A stretch of DNA of 64,000 nucleotides from Hybos culiciformis (lineage: Eukaryota; Arthropoda; Insecta; Diptera; Hybotidae): NCBI GenBank assembly GCA_964007475.1, contig CAXFZM010000350.1, positions 186,001 through 250,000 on the forward strand. The letters are read 5' to 3'. Of this stretch, positions 51,971 through 62,492 are shown piece by piece. The notes beneath the pieces were generated by a model, which saw nothing but the letters and a program-made list of their open reading frames with translations, searched no databases and was not told where the DNA came from. The translations under genes were made by a program, and so were the position numbers. Position 1 is the first letter of the stretch; every line of letters begins with the position of its first letter.

Positions 51971-53457
51971 CCCATAAAATGTTGACTTTGGGCTGGTTTT
52001 TTGTTCATTACTCCGGCTCCAGACCTCGGAGAACCTCCGTTTTTGGCTTAAATTAAAGGTCTAGAAATTACGCTTCTTTCTGTGCAATTTTTATGTAAAT
52101 CGGTTTTCTAGATCCGGAGAAATAAACGATAAGGTGAGCAAACCTCCTAACTTTAACACATAAAATGTTGACTTTGGGCTGGTTTTTTGTTCATTACTCC
52201 GGCTCCAGACCTCGGAGAACCTCCGTTTTTGGCTTAAATTAAAGGTCTAGAAATTACGCTTCTTTCTGTGCAATTTTTATGAAAATCGGTTTTCTAGATC
52301 CGGAGAAATAAACGATAAGGTGAGCAAACCCCCTAACTGTAACACATAAAATGTTGACTTTGGGCTGGTTTTTTGTTCATTACTCCGGCTCTAGACCTCG
52401 GAGAACCTCCGTTTTTGGCTTAAATTAAAGGTCTAGAAATTACGCTTCTTTCTGTGCAATTTTTATGTAAATCGGTTTTCTAGATCCGGAGAAATAAACG
52501 ATAAGGTGAGCAAACCCCCTAACTTTAACACATAAAATGTTGACTTTGGGCTGGTTTTTTGTTCATTACTCCGGCTCCAGACCTCGGAGAACTTCCGTTT
52601 TTGGCTTAAATTAAAGGTCTAGAAATTACGCTTCTTTCTGTGCAATTTTTATGAAAATCGGTTTTCTAGATCCGGAGAAATAAACGATAAGGTGAGCAAA
52701 CCCCCTAACTTTAACACATAAAATGTTGACTTTGGGCTGGTTTTTTGTTCATTACTCCGGCTCCAGACCTCGGAGAACCTCCGTTTATGGCTTAAATTAA
52801 AGGTCTAGGAATTACGCTTCTTTCTGTGCAATTTTTATGAAAATCGGTTCTCTAGATCCGGAGAAGTAAACGATAAGGTGAGCAAACCCCCTAGCTTTAA
52901 CACATAAAATGTTGACTTTGGGCTGGTTTTTTGTTCATTACTCCGGCTCCAGACTTCGGCGGACCTCCGTTTTTGGCTTAAATTAAAGGTCTAGAAATTA
53001 CGCTTCTTTCTGTGCAATTTTTATGTAAATCGGTTTTCTAGATCCGGAGAAATAAACGATAAGGTGAGCAAACCCCCTAACTTTAACACATAAAATGTTG
53101 ACTTTGGGCTGGTTTTTTGTTCATTACTCCGGCTCCAGACTTCGGCGGACCTCCGTTTTTGGCTTAAATTAAAGGTCTAGAAATTACGCTTCTTTCTGTG
53201 CAATTTTTATGAAAATCGGTTTTCTAGATCCGGAGAAATAAACGATAAGGTGAGCAAACCCCCTAACTGTAACACATAAAATGTTGACTTTGGGCTGGTT
53301 TTTTGTTCATTACTCCGGCTCTAGACCTCGGAGAACCTCCGTTTTTGGCTTAAATTAAAGGTCTAGAAATTACGCTTCTTTCTGTGCAATTTTTATGAAA
53401 ATCGGTTTTCTAGATCCGGAGAAAAAACGATAAGGTGAGCAAACCCCCTAACTTTAA

Positions 53458-53652
53458 CACATAAAATGTTGACTTTGGGCTGGTTTTTTGTTCATTACTC
53501 CGGCTCCAGACCTCGGAGAACCTCCGTTTTTGGCTTAAATTAAAGGTCTAGAAATTACGCTTCTTTCTGTGCAATATTTATGAATCCGGAGAAATGCAAT
53601 ATTCTAGATCCGGAGAAATAAACGATAAGGTGAGCAAACCCCCTAACTTTAA
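53458..53652. repeat. 195-bp insertion monomer 9
   Basis: Same insertion. The monomer before it has lost one base (ggagaaaaaacg near 53421). Confidence 0.92.
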
Positions 53653-54024
53653 CACATAAAATGTTGACTTTGGGCTGGTTTTTTGTTCATTACTCGGGCT
53701 CCAGACCTCGGAGAACCTCCGTTTTTGGCTTAAATTAAAGGTCTAGAAATTACGCTTCTTTCTGTGCAATTTTTATGAAAATCGGTTTTCTAGATCCGGA
53801 GAAATAAACGATAAGGTGAGCAAAGCCCCTAACTTTAACACATAAAATGTTGACTTTGGGCTGGTTTTTTGTTCATTACTCCGGCTCCAGACCTCGGAGA
53901 ACCTCCGTTTTTGGCTTAAATTAAAGGTCTAGAAATTACGCTTCTTTCTGTGCAATTTTTATGTAAATCGGTTTTCTAGATCCGGAGATATAAACGATAA
54001 GGTGAGCAAACCTCCTAACTTTAA

Positions 54025-54284
54025 CACATAAAATGATGACTTTGGGCTGGTTTTTTGTTCATTACTCCGGCTCCAGACCTCGGAGAACTTCCGTTTTTGG
54101 CTTAAATTAAAGCTCTAGAAATTACGCTTCTTTCTTTTTATGAAAATCGGTTTTCGGCGGACCTCCGTTTTTGGCTTAAATTAAAGGTCTAGAAATAACG
54201 CTTCTTTCTGTGCAATTTTTATGAAAATCGGTTTTCTAGATCCGGAGAAATAAACGATAAGGTGAGCAAACCGCCTAATTTTAA
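54025..54284. repeat. 260-bp fused monomer 8
   Basis: Same junction with gaaataacgc; followed by ccgcctaat, a variant shared only with unit 13. Confidence 0.92.
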
Positions 54285-55400
54285 CCCATAAAATGTTGAC
54301 TTTGGGCTGGTTTTTTGTTCATTACTCCGGCTCCAGACCTCGGAGAACCTCCGTTTTTGGCTTAAATTAAAGGTCTAGAAATTACGCTTCTTTCTGTGCA
54401 ATTTTTATGTAAATCGGTTTTCTAGATCCGGAGAAATAAACGATAAGGTGAGCAAACCTCCTAACTTTAACACATAAAATGTTGACTTTGGGCTGGTTTT
54501 TTGTTCATTACTCCGGCTCCAGACCTCGGAGAACCTCCGTTTATGGCTTAAATTAAAGGTCTAGGAATTACGCTTCTTTCTGTGCAATTTTTATGTAAAT
54601 CGGTTTTCTAGATCCGGAGAAATAAACGATAAGGTGAGCAAACCCCCTAACTTTAACACGTAAAATGTTGACTTTGGGCTGGTTTTTTGTTCATTACTCC
54701 GGCTCCAGACCTCGGACAACCTCCGTTTATGGCTTAAATTAAAGGTCTAGGAATTACGCTTCTTTCTGTGCAATTTTTATGAAAATCGGTTCTCTAGATC
54801 CGGAGAAGTAAACGATAAGGTGAGCAAACCCCCTAGCTTTAACACATAAAATGTTGACTTTGGGCTGGTTTTTTGTTCATTACTCCGGCTCCAGACTTCG
54901 GCGGACCTCCGTTTTTGGCTTAAATTAAAGGTCTAGAAATTACGCTTCTTTCTGTGCAATTTTTATGTAAATCGGTTTTCTAGATCCGGAGAAATAAACG
55001 ATAAGGTGAGCAAACCCCCTAACTTTAACACATAAAATGTTGACTTTGGGCTGGTTTTTTGTTCATTACTCCGGCTCCAGACTTCGGCGGACCTCCGTTT
55101 TTGGCTTAAATTAAAGGTCTAGAAATTACGCTTCTTTCTGTGCAATTTTTATGAAAATCGGTTTTCTAGATCCGGAGAAATAAACGATAAGGTGAGCAAA
55201 CCCCCTAACTGTAACACATAAAATGTTGACTTTGGGCTGGTTTTTTGTTCATTACTCCGGCTCTAGACCTCGGAGAACCTCCGTTTTTGGCTTAAATTAA
55301 AGGTCTAGAAATTACGCTTCTTTCTGTGCAATTTTTATGTAAATCGGTTTTCTAGATCCGGAGAAATAAACGATAAGGTGAGCAAACCCCCTAACTTTAA

Positions 55401-55594
55401 CACATAAAATGTTGACTTTGGGCTGGTTTTTTGTTCATTACTCCGGCTCCAGACCTCGGAGAACCTCCGTTTTTGGCTTAAATTAAAGGTCTAGAAATTA
55501 CACTTCTTTCTGTGCAATATTTATGAATCCGGAGAAATGCAATATTCTAGATCCGGAGAAATAAACGATAAGGTGAGCAAACCCCTAACTTTAA
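55401..55594. repeat. 195-bp insertion monomer 10 (194 bp)
   Basis: Same insertion, minus one C in the C5 run, and with attacac in place of attacgc. The attacac variant recurs 8208 bp later at 63706. Confidence 0.92.
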
Positions 55595-58012
55595 CACATA
55601 AAATGTTGACTTTGGGCTGGTTTTTTGTTCATTACTCGGGCTCCAGACCTCGGAGAACCTCCGTTTTTGGCTTAAATTAAAGGTCTAGAAATTACGCTTC
55701 TTTCTGTGCAATTTTTATGAAAATCGGTTTTCTAGATCCGGAGAAATAAACGATAAGGTGAGCAAACCCCCTAACTTTAACACATAAAATGTTGACTTTG
55801 GGCTGGTTTTTTGTTCATTACTCCGGCTCCAGACCTCGGAGAACCTCCGTTTTTGGCTTAAATTAAAGGTCTAGAAATTACGCTTCTTTCTGTGCAATTT
55901 TTATGTAAATCGGTTTTCTAGATCCGGAGAAATAAACGATAAGGTGAGCAAACCCCCTAACTTTAACACATAAAATGTTGACTTTGGGCTGGTTTTTTGT
56001 TCATTACTCCGGCTCCTGACCTCGGAGAACCTCCGTTTTTGGCTTAAATTAAAGGTCTAGAAATTACGCTTCTTTCTGTGATATTTTTATGTAAATCGGT
56101 TGTCTAGATCCGGAGAAATAAACGATAAGGTGAGCAAACCCCCTAACTTTAACACATAAAATGTTGACTTTGGGCTGGGTTTTTGTTCATTACTCGGGCT
56201 CCAGACCTCGGAGAACCTTCGTTTTTGGCTTAAATTAAAGGTCTAGAAATTACGCTTCTTTCTGTGCAATTTTTATGAAAATCGGTTTTCTAGATCCGGA
56301 GAAATAAACGATAAGGTGAGCAAACCCCCTAACTTTAACACATAAAATGTTGACTTTGGGCTGGTTTTTTGTTCATTACTCCGGCTCCAGACTTCGGAAA
56401 ACCTCCGTTTTTGGCTTAAATTAAAGGTCTAGAAATTACGCTTCTTTCTGTGCAATTTTTATGAAAATCGGTTTTCTAGATCCGGAGAAATAAACGATAA
56501 GGTGAGCAAACCCCCTAACTTTAACACATAAAATGTTGACTTTGGGCTGGTTTTTTGTTCATTACTCCGGCTCCAGACCTCGGAGAACCTCCGTTTTTGG
56601 CTTAAATTAAAGGTCTAGAAATTACGCTTCTTTCTGTGCAATTTTTATGTAAATCGGTTTTCTAGATCCGGAGAAATAAACGATAAGGTGAGCAAACCCC
56701 CTAACTTTAACACATAAAATGTTGACTTTGGGCTGGTTTTTTGTTCATTACTCGGGCTCCAGACCTCGGAGAACCTTCGTTTTTGGCTTAAATTAAAGGT
56801 CTAGAAATTACGCTTCTTTCTGTGCAATTTTTATGAAAATCGGTTTTCTAGATCCGGAGAAATAAACGATAAGGTGAGCAAACCCCCTAACTTTAACACA
56901 TAAAATGTTGACTTTGGGCTGGTTTTTTGTTCATTACTCCGGCTCCAGACCTCGGAGAACCTCCGTTTTTGGCTTAAATTAAAGGTCTAGAAATTACGCT
57001 TCTTTCTGTGCAATTTTTATGAAAATCGGTTTTCTAGATCCGGAGAAATAAACGATAAGGTGAGCAAACCCCCTAACTTTAACACATAAAATGTTGACTT
57101 TGGGCTGGTTTTTTGTTCATTACTCCGGCTCCAGACCTCGGAGAACTTCCGTTTTTGGCTTAAATTAAAGGTCTAGAAATTACGCTTCTTTCTGTGCAAT
57201 TTTTATGAAAATCGGTTTTCTAGATCCGGAGAAATAAACGATAAGGTGAGCAAACCCCCTAACTTTAACACATAAAATGTTGACTTTGGGCTGGTTTTTT
57301 GTTCATTACTCCGGCTCCAGACCTCGGAGAACCTCCGTTTATGGCTTAAATTAAAGGTCTAGGAATTACGCTTCTTTCTGTGCAATTTTTATGAAAATCG
57401 GTTCTCTAGATCCGGAGAAGTAAACGATAAGGTGAGCAAACCCCCTAGCTTTAACACATAAAATGTTGACTTTGGGCTGGTTTTTTGTTCATTACTCCGG
57501 CTCCAGACTTCGGCGGACCTCCGTTTTTGGCTTAAATTAAAGGTCTAGAACTTACGCTTCTTTCTGTGCAATTTTTATGTAAATCGGTTTTCTAGATCCG
57601 GAGAAATAAACGATAAGGTGAGCAAACCCCCTAACTTTAACACATAAAATGTTGACTTTGGGCTGGTTTTTTGTTCATTACTCCGGCTCCAGACTTCGGC
57701 GGACCTCCGTTTTTGGCTTAAATTAAAGGTCTAGAAATTACGCTTCTTTCTGTGCAATTTTTATGAAAATCGGTTTTCTAGATCCGGAGAAATAAACGAT
57801 AAGGTGAGCAAACCCCCTAACTGTAACACATAAAATGTTGACTTTGGGCTGGTTTTTTGTTCATTACTCCGGCTCTAGACCTCGGAGAACCTCCGTTTTT
57901 GGCTTAAATTAAAGGTCTAGAAATTACGCTTCTTTCTGTGCAATTTTTATGAAAATCGGTTTTCTAGATCCGGAGAAATAAACGATAAGGTGAGCAAACC
58001 CCCTAACTTTAA

Positions 58013-58207
58013 CACATAAAATGTTGACTTTGGGCTGGTTTTTTGTTCATTACTCCGGCTCCAGACCTCGGAGAACCTCCGTTTTTGGCTTAAATTAAAG
58101 GTCTAGAAATTACGCTTCTTTCTGTGCAATATTTATGAATCCGGAGAAATGCAATATTCTAGATCCGGAGAAATAAACGATAAGGTGAGCAAACCCCCTA
58201 ACTTTAA
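58013..58207. repeat. 195-bp insertion monomer 11
   Basis: Same insertion; followed after one monomer by the caaagcccc variant, as is copy 9 (offset 4555). Confidence 0.92.
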
Positions 58208-58579
58208 CACATAAAATGTTGACTTTGGGCTGGTTTTTTGTTCATTACTCGGGCTCCAGACCTCGGAGAACCTCCGTTTTTGGCTTAAATTAAAGGTCTA
58301 GAAATTACGCTTCTTTCTGTGCAATTTTTATGAAAATCGGTTTTCTAGATCCGGAGAAATAAACGATAAGGTGAGCAAAGCCCCTAACTTTAACACATAA
58401 AATGTTGACTTTGGGCTGGTTTTTTGTTCATTACTCCGGCTCCAGACCTCGGAGAACCTCCGTTTTTGGCTTAAATTAAAGGTCTAGAAATTACGCTTCT
58501 TTCTGTGCAATTTTTATGTAAATCGGTTTTCTAGATCCGGAGATATAAACGATAAGGTGAGCAAACCTCCTAACTTTAA

Positions 58580-58839
58580 CACATAAAATGATGACTTTGG
58601 GCTGGTTTTTTGTTCATTACTCCGGCTCCAGACCTCGGAGAACTTCCGTTTTTGGCTTAAATTAAAGCTCTAGAAATTACGCTTCTTTCTTTTTATGAAA
58701 ATCGGTTTTCGGCGGACCTCCGTTTTTGGCTTAAATTAAAGGTCTAGAAATAACGCTTCTTTCTGTGCAATTTTTATGAAAATCGGTTTTCTAGATCCGG
58801 AGAAATAAACGATAAGGTGAGCAAACCCCCTAATTTTAA
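58580..58839. repeat. 260-bp fused monomer 9
   Basis: Same junction with gaaataacgc; first member of a 632-bp-spaced trio. Confidence 0.92.
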
Positions 58840-59211
58840 CCCATAAAATGTTGACTTTGGGCTGGTTTTTTGTTCATTACTCCGGCTCCAGACCTCGGAG
58901 AACCTCCGTTTTTGGCTTAAATTAAAGGTCTAGAAATTACGCTTCTTTCTGTGCAATTTTTATGTAAATCGGTTTTCTAGATCCGGAGAAATAAACGATA
59001 AGGTGAGCAAACCTCCTAACTTTAACACATAAAATGTTGACTTTGGGCTGGTTTTTTGTTCATTACTCCGGCTCCAGACCTCGGAGAACCTTCGTTTTTG
59101 GCTTAAATTAAAGGTCTAGAAATTACGCTTCTTTCTGTGCAATTTTTATGAAAATCGGTTTTCTAGATCCGGAGAAATAAACGATAAGGTGAGCAAACCC
59201 CCTAACTTTAA

Positions 59212-59471
59212 CACATAAAATGTTGACTTTGGGCTGGTTTTTTGTTCATTACTCCGGCTCCAGACCTCGGACAACCTCCGTTTATGGCTTAAATTAAAGG
59301 TCTAGGAATTACGCTTCTTTCTTTTTATGAAAATCGGTTTTCGGCGGACCTCCGTTTTTGGCTTAAATTAAAGGTCTAGAAATTACGCTTCTTTCTGTGC
59401 AATTTTTATGAAAATCGGTTTTCTAGATCCGGAGAAATAAACGATAAGGTGAGCAAACCCCCTAATTTTAA
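59212..59471. repeat. 260-bp fused monomer 10, on a C-type backbone
   Basis: Same junction, but the left half is C-type (gacaacctcc, tttatggc, ctaggaatt) and begins atgttgac, without the usual ggagatat and atgatgac markers. The junction has been moved onto a different monomer by recombination or conversion. Confidence 0.92.
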
Positions 59472-59843
59472 CCCATAAAATGTTGACTTTGGGCTGGTTT
59501 TTTGTTCATTACTCCGGCTCCAGACCTCGGAGAACCTCCGTTTTTGGCTTAAATTAAAGGTCTAGAAATTACGCTTCTTTCTGTGCAATTTTTATGTAAA
59601 TCGGTTTTCTAGATCCGGAGAAATAAACGATAAGGTGAGCAAACCTCCTAACTTTAACACATAAAATGTTGACTTTGGGCTGGTTTTTTGTTCATTACTC
59701 CGGCTCCAGACCTCGGAGAACCTTCGTTTTTGGCTTAAATTAAAGGTCTAGAAATTACGCTTCTTTCTGTGCAATTTTTATGAAAATCGGTTTTCTAGAT
59801 CCGGAGAAATAAACGATAAGGTGAGCAAACCCCCTAATTTTAA

Positions 59844-60103
59844 CCCATAAAATGTTGACTTTGGGCTGGTTTTTTGTTCATTACTCCGGCTCCAGACCTC
59901 GGAGAACCTCCGTTTTTGGCTTAAATTAAAGCTCTAGAAATTACGCTTCTTTCTTTTTATGAAAATCGGTTTTCGGCGGACCTCCGTTTTTGGCTTAAAT
60001 TAAAGGTCTAGAAATTACGCTTCTTTCTGTGCAATTTTTATGTAAATCGGTTTTCTAGATCCGGAGAAATAAACGATAAGGTGAGCAAACCCCCTAACTT
60101 TAA
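59844..60103. repeat. 260-bp fused monomer 11
   Basis: Same junction with a left half that starts cccataaaatgttgac and reads gagaacctcc with gctctag, another backbone different from the usual one. Confidence 0.92.
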
Positions 60104-61033
60104 CACATAAAATGTTGACTTTGGGCTGGTTTTTTGTTCATTACTCGGGCTCCAGACCTCGGAGAACCTTCGTTTTTGGCTTAAATTAAAGGTCTAGAAA
60201 TTACGCTTCTTTCTGTGCAATTTTTATGAAAATCGGTTTTCTAGATCCGGAGAAATAAACGATAAGGTGAGCAAACCCCCTAACTTTAACACATAAAATG
60301 TTGACTTTGGGCTGGTTTTTTGTTCATTACTCCGGCTCCAGACCTCGGAGAACCTCCGTTTTTGGCTTAAATTAAAGGTCTAGAAATTACGCTTCTTTCT
60401 GTGCAATTTTTATGAAAATCGGTTTTCTAGATCCGGAGAAATAAACGATAAGGTGAGCAAACCCCCTAACTTTAACACATAAAATGTTGACTTTGGGCTG
60501 GTTTTTTGTTCATTACTCCGGCTCCAGACCTCGGAGAACTTCCGTTTTTGGCTTAAATTAAAGGTCTAGAAATTACGCTTCTTTCTGTGCAATTTTTATG
60601 AAAATCGGTTTTCTAGATCCGGAGAAATAAACGATAAGGTGAGCAAACCCCCTAACTTTAACACATAAAATGTTGACTTTGGGCTGGTTTTTTGTTCATT
60701 ACTCCGGCTCCAGACCTCGGAGAACCTCCGTTTTTGGCTTAAATTAAAGGTCTAGAAATTACGCTTCTTTCTGTGCAATTTTTATGAAAATCGGTTCTCT
60801 AGATCCGGAGAAATAAACGATAAGGTGAGCAAACCCCCTAACTTTAACACATAAAATGTTGACTTTGGGCTGGTTTTTTGTTCATTACTCCGGCTCCAGA
60901 CCTCGGAGAACCTCCGTTTTTGGCTTAAATTAAAGGTCTAGAAATTACGCTTCTTTCTGTGCAATTTTTATGTAAATCGGTTTTCTAGATCCGGAGATAT
61001 AAACGATAAGGTGAGCAAACCTCCTAACTTTAA

Positions 61034-61293
61034 CACATAAAATGATGACTTTGGGCTGGTTTTTTGTTCATTACTCCGGCTCCAGACCTCGGAGAACTTC
61101 CGTTTTTGGCTTAAATTAAAGCTCTAGAAATTACGCTTCTTTCTTTTTATGAAAATCGGTTTTCGGCGGACCTCCGTTTTTGGCTTAAATTAAAGGTCTA
61201 GAAATTACGCTTCTTTCTGTGCAATTTTTATGTAAATCGGTTTTCTAGATCCGGAGAAATAAACGATAAGGTGAGCAAACCCCCTAACTTTAA
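61034..61293. repeat. 260-bp fused monomer 12
   Basis: Same junction with the usual ggagatat and atgatgac markers; the right half has attacgc, and gtaaatc follows. Confidence 0.92.
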
Positions 61294-61665
61294 CACATAA
61301 AATGTTGACTTTGGGCTGGTTTTTTGTTCATTACTCGGGCTCCAGACCTCGGAGAACCTTCGTTTTTGGCTTAAATTAAAGGTCTAGAAATTACGCTTCT
61401 TTCTGTGCAATTTTTATGAAAATCGGTTTTCTAGATCCGGAGAAATAAACGATAAGGTGAGCAAACCCCCTAACTTTAACACATAAAATGTTGACTTTGG
61501 GCTGGTTTTTTGTTCATTACTCCGGCTCCAGACCTCGGACAACCTCCGTTTATGGCTTAAATTAAAGGTCTAGAAATTACGCTTCTTTCTGTGCAATTTT
61601 TATGAAAATCGGTTTTCTAGATCCGGAGAAATAAACGATAAGGTGAGCAAACCCCCTAACTTTAA

Positions 61666-61860
61666 CACATAAAATGTTGACTTTGGGCTGGTTTTTTGTT
61701 CATTACTCCGGCTCCAGACCTCGGAGAACCTCCGTTTTTGGCTTAAATTAAAGGTCTAGAAATTACGCTTCTTTCTGTGCAATATTTATGAATCCGGAGA
61801 AATGCAATATTCTAGATCCGGAGAAATAAACGATAAGGTGAGCAAACCCCCTAACTTTAA
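61666..61860. repeat. 195-bp insertion monomer 12
   Basis: Same insertion; fused monomer 13 follows with the same 552-bp spacing seen for copies 9 and 11. Confidence 0.92.
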
Positions 61861-62232
61861 CACATAAAATGTTGACTTTGGGCTGGTTTTTTGTTCATTA
61901 CTCGGGCTCCAGACCTCGGAGAACCTCCGTTTTTGGCTTAAATTAAAGGTCTAGAAATTACGCTTCTTTCTGTGCAATTTTTATGAAAATCGGTTTTCTA
62001 GATCCGGAGAAATAAACGATAAGGTGAGCAAACCCCCTAACTTTAACACATAAAATGTTGACTTTGGGCTGGTTTTTTGTTCATTACTCCGGCTCCAGAC
62101 CTCGGAGAACCTCCGTTTTTGGCTTAAATTAAAGGTCTAGAAATTACGCTTCTTTCTGTGCAATTTTTATGTAAATCGGTTTTCTAGATCCGGAGATATA
62201 AACGATAAGGTGAGCAAACCTCCTAACTTTAA

Positions 62233-62492
62233 CACATAAAATGATGACTTTGGGCTGGTTTTTTGTTCATTACTCCGGCTCCAGACCTCGGAGAACTTCC
62301 GTTTTTGGCTTAAATTAAAGCTCTAGAAATTACGCTTCTTTCTTTTTATGAAAATCGGTTTTCGGCGGACCTCCGTTTTTGGCTTAAATTAAAGGTCTAG
62401 AAATAACGCTTCTTTCTGTGCAATTTTTATGAAAATCGGTTTTCTAGATCCGGAGAAATAAACGATAAGGTGAGCAAACCGCCTAATTTTAA
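62233..62492. repeat. 260-bp fused monomer 13
   Basis: Same junction with gaaataacgc and ccgcctaat, matching unit 8 at offset 8208. Confidence 0.92.

Larger units (their letters stand above)
53458..55511. repeat. 8208-bp-offset block, copy A
   Basis: From the insertion monomer at 53458 through fused monomer 8, ccgcctaat, cacgtaaa (54657), ggttctctag (54788) and attacac (55498), every marker except caaagcccc recurs 8208 bp downstream. The front half is also copied at offset 4555 (58013 onwards, including caaagcccc), so this segment is present three times. Confidence 0.85.
54657..58320. repeat. 6684-bp-offset block, copy B
   Basis: Second copy of 47973-51640. It differs by a few bases, for example gtgatattttta near 56080, ggttgtctag near 56100 and tagaactta near 57548, and by the one-base loss at about 55585 that shifts the offset from 6684 to 6683. 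Confidence 0.85.
58580..59843. repeat. two 632-bp higher-order units plus start of a third
   Basis: Each unit is one 260-bp fused monomer, then a gtaaatc/cctcc monomer, then an accttcg monomer (260 + 186 + 186 = 632). The fused units start at 58580, 59212 and 59844. After the third fused unit the order changes. Confidence 0.85.
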
